From Bacillota bacterium (GTDB taxonomy: Bacteria; Bacillota; UBA4882; UBA8346), in the NCBI GenBank assembly GCA_023426245.1, contig JAFABB010000024.1:62001-126000 (forward strand): DNA of 64,000 nucleotides, in the 5' to 3' direction. Shown one piece after another: positions 54,249 through 61,936 of the stretch (its first letter is position 1; every line of letters begins with the position of its first letter). The translations under genes were made by a program, and so were the position numbers. The notes below the pieces were generated by a model. It did not search any database, was not told the DNA's origin, and saw only the letters and a list, made by a program, of their open reading frames with translations.

Positions 54249-54878
54249 TCATCGCTCCGTTGAATTCATCCATTTGTCAAACGGCAGGCAATTAATAATT
54301 ATCAACATGATGAAGTGGATTGCCATAAAAATAATCAATTCATTCAAGCTCGGGACATGGCCGATGATGACCTGGATGTGAGGAATTGTGCCCACATTTT
54401 TGGCATAGTCCAAGCGGTTGGTGATAAACCACATTAAATCTAAAAATCCGGAAAAAATCAAGATAATACCGTTTAATCCGGTTTTTAAGCATTTACCCGG
54501 AGAACCGCCCCCCAAACGATAAGCCAAACAAATTGCCATAATCAATCCGGGATATAAAAAGTTGAATTCTAATGAATAATACGGGTCTATTTTTCCTTGA
54601 CTGGCTAGATAGGTCATTCTCGGGGAGAAAAAACCCAGATATATTATGAACGGAACCGTTAACAACAGATATCGGGATTTCATTTTATTCGGAAAAAGAC
54701 TGATGGCTAACAAAAAAATAATAAATAGGATGATTTGAATAATATATTGAATCAAGGTGGCTTTTTCCCGGTGATGGGGAAAAGCCAGCCAGGTTAAGAA
54801 AAAACCGACGGTGCCGGATACCAGAAAAAACAACCATAAATACTTTGAAAAGCCATGTTCCTGCTTTAATTGATCCAT
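54249..54878 (-). CDS. multi-pass membrane protein of the glycan cluster
   Basis: 209 aa with about six membrane segments (LWLFFLVSGTVGFFLTWLAF, IIQIILFIIFLLAISLF, LLLTVPFIIYLGFF, LIMAICLAYRL, GIILIFSGFLDLMWFI, LIIFMAIHFIMLIIINCLPF). A KYLWLF N-terminus and a DLMWF motif are notable but not diagnostic. GGGAG nine bases upstream favours the ATG at 54878. It lies between the carbamoyltransferase and glycosyltransferase genes on the same strand. Family not recognised. Confidence 0.7.
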   Translation of the reverse strand: MDQLKQEHGFSKYLWLFFLVSGTVGFFLTWLAFPHHREKATLIQYIIQIILFIIFLLAISLFPNKMKSRYLLLTVPFIIYLGFFSPRMTYLASQGKIDPYYSLEFNFLYPGLIMAICLAYRLGGGSPGKCLKTGLNGIILIFSGFLDLMWFITNRLDYAKNVGTIPHIQVIIGHVPSLNELIIFMAIHFIMLIIINCLPFDKWMNSTER

Positions 54879-54997
54879 CAACCCCATCTCCCTGTTTTAT
54901 TTCAAATGCGTTTAAACAATAAAACCAAGAAAAGTAACAAGGATTCTACTTTTTGCCACTCTTCTTTGAATTTTTACGAATGATATATCACCCATGA

Positions 54998-55081
54998 GGC
55001 TGTCTGAAAAGTAATTTGAAATACTCGTGCACATGCTTTATCCGGCGTGCCCGTGGGCACAAATTTCCTTTTGGGACAGCC
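54998..55081. repeat. 84-bp imperfect inverted-repeat element
   Basis: GGCTGTCTGAAAAG (54998-55011) pairs with CTTTTGGGACAGCC (55068-55081) with two mismatches; an inner GTGCCCGTGGGCAC palindrome lies near 55048. It ends 12 bp from the carbamoyltransferase stop and could act as its terminator hairpin or be a small interspersed element. Confidence 0.5.
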
Positions 55082-55093
55082 CCCAAGCCGGGA

Positions 55094-56815
55094 TTACCCA
55101 ACTTTTTCTTTTTCAATAATAAAGTTTTCCATCACCAAGTAATCGATTCCGGTGGACTCGAAACAAGTAAATGCTTCCCTCGGCGTGCAAACAATCGGCT
55201 CACCCATTACATTAAATGAAGTATTGACGACGACAGGAACCGAGGTGAGTTCCTGAAACTTTTTGATTAATTTCCAATATCTTGGGCTTTGATGCTTGTT
55301 GACGGTTTGGAAACGGGCGGTACCGTCAACATGCGTTATAGCTGGAATGGCTTTCTGCTTGTCCTTTTTTACATCAACTACAAAAAGCATATAGGGAGAA
55401 GGCCGATCACAATCAAAATATTCAGAAGCGTACTCTTCAAGGACGGAAGGCGCGAAAGGCCGGAAACCTTCACGATGTTTAACTTTTGAATTGAGGATAT
55501 CCTGCATGTCAGGACGGCGCGGATCCGCCAGAATACTGCGGGCGCCCAAAGCTCTTGGACCCAATTCCATCCGCCCCTGAAACCAGCCGATAACATTGCC
55601 GTCCGCAATTAACTTGGCGGTGTTTACCAGTAATTCATCTTCTTTTTCAAAGTATTGGTATTGAATACTGTTATTGTCCAGAAATGTTCGAATCTCTTCA
55701 TTACCAAATTTCGGGCCCAAATAGGCGGTATTGAATACAAAGTTGCGGGGTTGATTGAGAATGGAATTGTAAATATAATATGCGCTTCCGATACAAGTAC
55801 CCGCATCATTGGCGGCGGGTTGCACAAAAATATCTTTAAACGGTCCTTCTTTAAGCAATTTTCCATTCATGACCGAGTTTAATGCGGTACCACCGGCAAT
55901 ACATAAATAATCCTTCTTGGTTTCCCTGTGGATATAATCCGCAATATGCATCGCTACATCTTCAAGCCGTTTTTGAAAGGCCCAAGCTATATTTTGGTGT
56001 TTTTCGGTGATGGGTTCCTCTTTTTGCCGAAGGGGGCCGAAAGTTTCAATAAATTTCCGGGATACCCATGGATCACGGATTCCTTTGTCATAATTAAAAT
56101 AATCCAGATCAACCGAGTATTCCCCACCGGGTTTTAATTGAATGATTTCTTTCACTACATCATAATAATGATCTTCCATCCCGTAAGATTTTAAGGACAT
56201 CAATTTATATTCGTCGCTATTGGGTGTAAAGCCGAGATAATGAGTGATTGCCACAAATATATAGCCAAGAGAATGGGGAAAATTGATTTCTTTAATAGTT
56301 TTGATGGTATTGCCTTCGCCAACAGATATCGTGGTACTGGCTATTTCGCCACTGCCATCCATCGTTAGAATGGCGGCTTCTGAAAAAGGCGAAACCAAAA
56401 AGGCACTGGCGGCATGGCATATAGGGTGCTTGACACGGTAAAACTTGAAAGGTTTTTTGCGGTCTTGTAATTCAGCGGCGAAATGTTCTTTAAAAAGTCT
56501 TTTAGCGTACACCATATGGATCCATTCGCCGGAATATGTATGATAGATGTGTGGAGATTTCGGTAAATTCTTAATCACCTGAGCAATCCGCAGATGGAAT
56601 TTATGAAACGGTTGCCAGTGAAAACCGACATAATCCACATTATTGATTGTAATTCCCGCTTCCTTGAGGCAATACTCGATGGAATAAACGGGGAAATTCC
56701 CGGTGTGTTTTTCCCTGGTAAACCTTTCTTCCTGCGCATAGGCAACCAGTTCGCCGTCTTTTATCAAACAAGCAGCAGCATTAAAAACATAACAATTATA
56801 AGCAAGGATATACAT
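55094..56815 (-). CDS. carbamoyltransferase (NodU/CmcH/TobZ family)
   Basis: 573 aa. The N-terminal Kae1-like ATP/carbamoyl-adenylate domain begins YILAYNCYVFNAAACL and includes CHAASAFLVSPF and MDGSGEIASTT; CIAGGTALNSVMNGKLL and the C-terminal KHREGFRPFAPSVL are family hallmarks. It moves a carbamoyl group from carbamoyl phosphate to a hydroxyl, here probably on a sugar of the surface glycan built by the neighbouring enzymes. GGGAGGTATTACG precedes the ATG at 56815. Confidence 0.93.
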   Translation of the reverse strand: MYILAYNCYVFNAAACLIKDGELVAYAQEERFTREKHTGNFPVYSIEYCLKEAGITINNVDYVGFHWQPFHKFHLRIAQVIKNLPKSPHIYHTYSGEWIHMVYAKRLFKEHFAAELQDRKKPFKFYRVKHPICHAASAFLVSPFSEAAILTMDGSGEIASTTISVGEGNTIKTIKEINFPHSLGYIFVAITHYLGFTPNSDEYKLMSLKSYGMEDHYYDVVKEIIQLKPGGEYSVDLDYFNYDKGIRDPWVSRKFIETFGPLRQKEEPITEKHQNIAWAFQKRLEDVAMHIADYIHRETKKDYLCIAGGTALNSVMNGKLLKEGPFKDIFVQPAANDAGTCIGSAYYIYNSILNQPRNFVFNTAYLGPKFGNEEIRTFLDNNSIQYQYFEKEDELLVNTAKLIADGNVIGWFQGRMELGPRALGARSILADPRRPDMQDILNSKVKHREGFRPFAPSVLEEYASEYFDCDRPSPYMLFVVDVKKDKQKAIPAITHVDGTARFQTVNKHQSPRYWKLIKKFQELTSVPVVVNTSFNVMGEPIVCTPREAFTCFESTGIDYLVMENFIIEKEKVG

Positions 56816-57090
56816 CGTAATACCTCCCGAAAATTGTTAAAAATCTGATGTTTAAACAAGATGGCATTAACCGGCACAATTTAAGGGGTGGATTAAATTT
56901 CCAGTTAATGTTTTTTATTATATACCAAATATTATCTATTTTCAAGTATATCGTTAATACACGAAAATTAAATATTGGTCAATCGTTTATTAATAAAATT
57001 TAGTGCCGGGTAATCGTTTAAAGTCCATAAGATATACAACATATCGCCTCATAGATTGAGCAAAACATCAAATATTGCAATCATTATCAT

Positions 57091-57225
57091 TCAATTTATT
57101 TTAGGACAACCCCGCTTGTTACGATCTACATTTTCTCTGGCCCTGCCGTTTAGGATCATCCGTCCCGGGGAACTCTCTCCATCCACCAATCCGGCAATGA
57201 AAGTATCATAACGAGAGCGGTTTTT
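57091..57225 (-). pseudogene. coding-like remnant, 44 codons
   Basis: An open stretch without a start codon reads RYDTFIAGLVDGESSPGRM followed by ILNGRARENVDRNKRGCP and a TGA at 57093-57091. The residue order looks protein-like and the stretch is GC-rich compared with its surroundings. It could be the 3' end of a decayed gene or part of an interspersed repeat; I do not recognise it. Confidence 0.25.
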
Positions 57226-57302
57226 TTAGAAACTGGCAACTCAAGTATAAAAATGAACCAAAATGTGAAAATTATGGTAAAGTTGGCTTGGCTATAAGAG
57301 GC

Positions 57303-57418
57303 TAGCGATTAGCTGTTGGTCTCTCACACCTGCTTGCCTGAGTATGTGAAAAGATGAAAATAGGGTCTGAAAGAATACATAAATAAGCTATTAGCTGACG
57401 GCCAAAAACTAATCGCTA
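57303..57418. repeat. 116-bp inverted-repeat element before gerA
   Basis: TAGCGATTAGCTGTTGG (57303-57319) matches the reverse complement of 57402-57418 at 15 of 17 positions, with the outer 10 bases (TAGCGATTAG/CTAATCGCTA) perfect. It lies 12 bp upstream of the gerA start, covering the expected promoter region. Confidence 0.5.
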
Positions 57419-57430
57419 AATAGGAGCGCC

Positions 57431-59014
57431 ATGTTTGGATTTCTTTTAAAAAAATTGCAATTTCTAAAAGAATTGGCTAAGTACAAATCACAAGATAATA
57501 AACTTGGTGAGGCACCTGAGAGCAAGCTGAGCTCTAGCTTGAACCGTAATTTAAACCGGATTTCTCAAAAATTGGGCGATAGTCCGGATATTATCAACCG
57601 GCAGTTCATGATCGGCCATTCCTCTCCACGAACAGCCGTTATCTTATATATCGACGGTTTAGTGGATCAAAAAATTATTAATGAAAGTATCTTAAGGCCC
57701 CTTTTAAATATCGATGAAGTTTCCTCTGCTTTCACTCCAGAGGTATTGGAACAATATTTATTAACGGTTGGCGGAACCAAGCAAGTCAAAAATTTGGCGG
57801 GTCTGGTGGAAGGTATTTTGAGCGGAGATACCGCTTTACTATTGGATGGCTCGCCTACCGGATTATTATTAAGTACGAAAGGTTGGGAAAAACGGAGTAT
57901 CAGCGAACCGGATACGGAAATCATTGTCAAAGGACCCCGGGACGGTTTTACCGAGAACCTACGGACCAATACGGCATTATTGCGGCGGCGAATCGAACAT
58001 CCTTCCTTGAGATTTGATGCCATTAAGATTGGTAAAAAAACGCGGACCGATATCAATATCGCCTATATTCAAGGCTTAGCCAACCCTGATTTAGTCAATG
58101 AGGTTAAGCGGCGGATTCAAAAGATTAATACGGATGGGATTTTAGCTGCCGGATTCATAGAACAATTCATTGAAGATGCGCCATTCTCACTTTTTTCAAC
58201 CGTAGGTTACACCGAGCGGCCCGATGTATGTTGCGCAAAACTGATGGAAGGACGTGTAGCCATTCTCACTGATGGGACTCCGGTAGTCAATACTGTGCCT
58301 TTTTTATTTGTCGAAAGTTTTCAGAGTCCGGATGATTACAACTTTCGCCCGTTTTATATGACCTTGGTACGCTGGTTCCGGTATTCGGCCTTCGCCATCA
58401 GTATCCTGCTGCCCCCGATATATGTCGCCATATCCAGCTACCATCAGGAACTGATTCCAACTCCCTTGCTCATCTCGATGGCGGCGGCCACTGAAGGGAC
58501 GCCGTTTCCGGCCTTAATTGAGGCCATCGGCATGGGATTCATTTTTGAAATCCTTCGGGAAGCCGGTATTCGGATCCCTCGTCCTTACGGGCAGGCGGTT
58601 TCGATTGTCGGAGCTTTGGTTATCGGAGACGCTACAGTATCAGCCGGATTGGTGGGCGCTCCACTAGTTATCGTGGTTGCATTTACCGCCATTGCATCAT
58701 TTCTCGTCCCGACCCTGGCGGACCTTGCCGCAGTACTCCGGGTGATTTTAACTATTTTAGCCGGCATACTGGGCGCTTTTGGCCTTAATGGTGGATTAAT
58801 CGTGATCTATGTTCATCTCGCTTCCCTGCGCTCGTTCGGGGTCCCCTATCTATCGCCTTTGGCGCCATTGATACCGGATGATCTGAAGGATGTCGTGGTT
58901 CGGGCTCCCCTATGGGCCATGTTTACTCGCCCGAAAGCCCTTGATTCAGAAGACGCAATTCGGCAGGAATTCAGGTTAATGCCTCATCCGCCGGAAAATG
59001 AGGAAGAAGCATAG
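57431..59014 (+). CDS. gerAA: spore germination protein, GerA family (A subunit)
   Basis: 527 aa. A cytoplasmic N-terminal domain of ~290 residues (TAVILYIDGLVDQKIINESI; RGPRDGFTENLRTNTALLRR-type core) precedes four to five membrane segments and a short C-terminal tail, the standard layout of the A subunit of GerA-type germinant receptors in the spore inner membrane. VKGPRDGFTENLRTNTALLR is the family signature. AGGAGCGCC precedes the ATG. It overlaps the preferred start region of the C subunit only slightly (19 bp gap). Confidence 0.95.
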   Translation: MFGFLLKKLQFLKELAKYKSQDNKLGEAPESKLSSSLNRNLNRISQKLGDSPDIINRQFMIGHSSPRTAVILYIDGLVDQKIINESILRPLLNIDEVSSAFTPEVLEQYLLTVGGTKQVKNLAGLVEGILSGDTALLLDGSPTGLLLSTKGWEKRSISEPDTEIIVKGPRDGFTENLRTNTALLRRRIEHPSLRFDAIKIGKKTRTDINIAYIQGLANPDLVNEVKRRIQKINTDGILAAGFIEQFIEDAPFSLFSTVGYTERPDVCCAKLMEGRVAILTDGTPVVNTVPFLFVESFQSPDDYNFRPFYMTLVRWFRYSAFAISILLPPIYVAISSYHQELIPTPLLISMAAATEGTPFPALIEAIGMGFIFEILREAGIRIPRPYGQAVSIVGALVIGDATVSAGLVGAPLVIVVAFTAIASFLVPTLADLAAVLRVILTILAGILGAFGLNGGLIVIYVHLASLRSFGVPYLSPLAPLIPDDLKDVVVRAPLWAMFTRPKALDSEDAIRQEFRLMPHPPENEEEA

Positions 59015-59033
59015 ACGCCTTAGGGAGGGTTTA

Positions 59034-60209
59034 ATGAAAAAATTCAAATTGTTCGGCATATTGCTGGTCATTAGTTTATTACTCGGAGGTTGTTGGGATC
59101 GGAGAGAGCTTAATGATATCGCGATTACAATGGGTGTGGGAGTGGATTATGATCCGGCGGTGAAAGATGTTCACCTTAGCATGCAAATCATTAAACCCAA
59201 TCAAATGAAAGTACCGGGAGGTGGCAGCGGTAAGGGAGGTGGCGGAGGCGACGGTGGCGGTAGCCAGCAGGCTTCATTTTTACTTGAAAGTCGGGGGCCT
59301 ACTGTATTTGAGGCAATCCGACAGGCTAATTTTAGGTCGACCCATAAAATAAACTGGACTCATAGTGTAGTGATTATTTTAGGAAAAAGTGCAGTTGATA
59401 ATGGGGTAAGTCCTCTTTTAGATTTGTTTATTCGTGATCCGGAACCCCGCCCAACCCAATGGATTTTGGTAGCTGAAACAGAATCTAAGATGATTTTAGG
59501 GGCTACTTCTCCACTGGAAAAGGCTTCGGCCATGAGCATTGACAACTTAATAAAAAATACCGCAAATACCTCCAAGGCGGTAGCAGTTGATTTGCACTCG
59601 TTTATCGAAAAATTAATCAGTAAAACAACATCGGCCGTGGCCCCGATTATTAAAACCAGTTCCGAAGAACCAAAGGAGTTAGTCTTGGACGGGACGGCTA
59701 TTTTTAAAAAAGATAAGATGGTCGGAAAGCTTAATCCCAGTGAAACACGGGGACTGTTGTGGGTAACCGGTCAAGTAAAAGGCGGTGTGATCTCATTTGA
59801 GGCTAAGAGAGAAGAGCCGGTTACCTTAGAAATTATCCAAGCTTCCGGTTCATTTAAGCCTCAATTGAACAAAGGCAAACCGTTGATCGATCTTAAAATT
59901 AAGGTGGTATGCAATTTGGGAGAACAGCAAACAAAAGAAGATATGTCCGACCCGGAGAGACTAATTTTTTTAGCCAAAAAAGCAGCAAGAGTAGTCCAGA
60001 CTGAAATAACGACTACGGTTATGAAAACCCAACAATTACAGGCTGATGTGTTCGGCTTTGGTCAGGCGTTTTATGTCAAATATCCGAAACAATGGAAGCA
60101 GATGGAATCCCGGTGGGACGAGTTGTTTCCCCAAGTGAAGATGGACGTCAAAGTGGATATCGCCATTAAACAAGTTGGGGAAACCACAAAATCGTTGCGG
60201 TCAATATGA
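59034..60209 (+). CDS. gerAC: spore germination lipoprotein, Ger(x)C family (C subunit)
   Basis: 391 aa. A lipoprotein signal with lipobox LLGGC (Cys20) is followed at once by WDRRELNDIAI, the family signature. A glycine-rich insertion at about residues 61-77 (GGGSGKGGGGGDGGG) is unusual. The rest is the three-domain GerAC fold. AGGGAGGGT precedes the ATG at 59034. It anchors in the spore inner membrane as part of the germinant receptor. Confidence 0.95.
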   Translation: MKKFKLFGILLVISLLLGGCWDRRELNDIAITMGVGVDYDPAVKDVHLSMQIIKPNQMKVPGGGSGKGGGGGDGGGSQQASFLLESRGPTVFEAIRQANFRSTHKINWTHSVVIILGKSAVDNGVSPLLDLFIRDPEPRPTQWILVAETESKMILGATSPLEKASAMSIDNLIKNTANTSKAVAVDLHSFIEKLISKTTSAVAPIIKTSSEEPKELVLDGTAIFKKDKMVGKLNPSETRGLLWVTGQVKGGVISFEAKREEPVTLEIIQASGSFKPQLNKGKPLIDLKIKVVCNLGEQQTKEDMSDPERLIFLAKKAARVVQTEITTTVMKTQQLQADVFGFGQAFYVKYPKQWKQMESRWDELFPQVKMDVKVDIAIKQVGETTKSLRSI

Positions 60210-60218
60210 GGAGGAACA

Positions 60219-61328
60219 TTGGGAAAGGGTGAACAACTTCAGCTTGAAAGAGGGAAAATCTCCGGCCCGGAATTGACCTTTTTATTAGCCGGGTTTCTTT
60301 TTGGCTCCTCCGTACTTATTACGCCTGCTGAGGCCGGAGAACATCAGGCTTGGCTGGCAATTCTGCTGGGGATGGGAGAAGGGCTGGCCTTTGCTGTAAT
60401 TTATCTTTTCGTATTAAGAAAATTCCCCAATAAAACGCTGGTTGAGATCTGTGAGGTGGTTTTCGGCAGGCTTATCGGAAAAACGGTTGCTATCATTTTT
60501 CTGATGTACTTGTTTTATCTTGCAGCGACCGTGGCTACTAATTTTCACGATTTCCTCAAGATGGCTATTTTAGTGAACACGCCTTCCTTTATTTTCATTT
60601 TAGTCGGATTGGGATATTGCAGTTATGGAGCAAAAAACGGAATTGAAGTGTTGGCTCGCACCGCTCAGGGAATGGTGATTTTAACCATTGGCTTATTTTT
60701 GCTTACACTGGTTTTGATACTCGCTAAAATCAAGTTCACCAATTTTTTGCCCTTGTTCGTAATACCGACCTCCCAGATGCTTTGGGGAATTCATCAGGCG
60801 GCCACGTTTCCTTTCGGGGAATCCGTCGCCTTCATGATGATTATTCCATTCCTCAATAAGCAGAAAGACTCTATGAAGTCGGTGTTTAAAGGTTTTATAA
60901 TGTCTTGCCTCGTTTTTTTGCTTATTGCGGTACGTATGACTGGGGTTTTGGGAGAAACGGCCAAGTTACTCATATATCCTTCATACTATGTTACCCGCTT
61001 AATCAATGTGGCGGATGTTTTTACACGCTTGGAAATTATTACTGCGACCAACTTTTTAGTGACGGGTTTTATTAAAATTGCAGTTTTGTTATATGCCACA
61101 TCTTTAGGAGTTGCTCAGGTGTTTGAATTGAAGGATTATAAAGTATTGGTGTTGCCGTTTGGACTTTTAGCCGGTTTGATCGGCATTACCAATTTTTCGA
61201 GTGTTACGGAAAATATCAAATTTGCCAATGAAGTTTACCCGCTTTTTGCGCTCCCGTTTCAAGTGGGTATCCCTTTGTTAATATTGCTTGTAACTATCAT
61301 CCGGAAGCTACCGAAAAAAGGAAAGTAA
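60219..61328 (+). CDS. gerAB: spore germination permease, GerAB family (B subunit)
   Basis: 369 aa with ten membrane segments, of the amino acid/polyamine permease fold. The opening ISGPELTFLLAGFLFGSSVL is typical. The start is TTG at 60219 behind GAGGAGG. The B subunit carries the germinant-binding site in characterised GerA receptors. Gene order here is A-C-B rather than the A-B-C of the classical Bacillus operon. Confidence 0.94.
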   Translation: MGKGEQLQLERGKISGPELTFLLAGFLFGSSVLITPAEAGEHQAWLAILLGMGEGLAFAVIYLFVLRKFPNKTLVEICEVVFGRLIGKTVAIIFLMYLFYLAATVATNFHDFLKMAILVNTPSFIFILVGLGYCSYGAKNGIEVLARTAQGMVILTIGLFLLTLVLILAKIKFTNFLPLFVIPTSQMLWGIHQAATFPFGESVAFMMIIPFLNKQKDSMKSVFKGFIMSCLVFLLIAVRMTGVLGETAKLLIYPSYYVTRLINVADVFTRLEIITATNFLVTGFIKIAVLLYATSLGVAQVFELKDYKVLVLPFGLLAGLIGITNFSSVTENIKFANEVYPLFALPFQVGIPLLILLVTIIRKLPKKGK

Positions 61329-61553
61329 ATGGTAATTATTGTAACTTTGATTTTATACACCTTTATGGTGGCGCCTAGAATGGTTTCGGATAAAAGATGG
61401 AAAGATTTAACGGTTTTTCTCTTTATCACGATAGCCGGGATAACCATCGCCGGGTTAATCTCTCTCGGGGTGGATCTACCCAGAGTCGGGTCATTACTCA
61501 CCTCAATTTTTGAAGGAGTATATCATAAATTGGGACTTAAATTATCGAGCTAA
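61329..61553 (+). CDS. small membrane protein at the end of the germination operon
   Basis: 74 aa beginning directly after the gerAB stop, with two hydrophobic segments (VIIVTLILYTFMVAP and LTVFLFITIAGITIAGLI). The frame is uninterrupted and strongly plus-strand biased. Its place suggests an accessory (D-type) subunit of the germinant receptor, such as the small two-helix proteins found with some ger operons; that is inference. Confidence 0.65.
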   Translation: MVIIVTLILYTFMVAPRMVSDKRWKDLTVFLFITIAGITIAGLISLGVDLPRVGSLLTSIFEGVYHKLGLKLSS

Positions 61554-61680
61554 AAGTATATGAAGCAGGCGGGCGATGGTTTTGGTATCGTTCCACGCCA
61601 GCCAGGGAAGTTACACCCAAGTAGGAATATGCTTACTTTTCAAAACTTCTTTTTTCCCTATTATGTTCAATAAAAAAATA

Positions 61681-61696
61681 GCCCTCCAAAGAGGGC
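61681..61696. terminator. rho-independent terminator
   Basis: GCCCTC-CAAA-GAGGGC flanked by A-runs on both sides, giving a U-tract on the minus strand (TATTTTTTTA) and a weaker one on the plus strand. Confidence 0.7.
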
Positions 61697-61834
61697 CTTA
61701 AAAAAGTATGAGTATGTATATCAAAGGAGGATTTGAAAAAGTATCTTCAATATAACTCTTTTTTGTGAAGATTCAATGGAAACTGTGTGAGGTAATAGTG
61801 TTTATTCTGTGAAAAAATGGTGATTTGAGGCAAC

Positions 61835-61862
61835 AAAAGAAGCCTACAAATAGGCTTCTTTT
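61835..61862. terminator. bidirectional rho-independent terminator
   Basis: AAAAGAAGCCTA (61835-61846), CAAA loop, TAGGCTTCTTTT (61851-61862). It serves the rph-like gene on the minus strand and the germination operon on the plus strand. Confidence 0.8.
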
Positions 61863-61936
61863 CGCTTTGGTAGTCTTAAAGCCGTCATGCCCTCCGGATC
61901 GATATGCTTTAACCCAACTTTCGTTTGGGAATTATT

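Larger units (their letters stand above)
56816..57430. other. intergenic stretch, 615 bp, divergent promoters plus debris
   Basis: Between the carbamoyltransferase and the germination operon. It contains a coding-like minus-strand remnant (57091-57225) and a short inverted-repeat element (57303-57418) just before the gerA start. The rest (56816-57060) is AT-rich promoter-like sequence. Confidence 0.45.
61554..61936. other. intergenic stretch, 383 bp, terminator region
   Basis: Between converging ger operon and rph-like gene. It carries two hairpins (61681-61696 and 61835-61862). No gene was seen. Confidence 0.5.
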
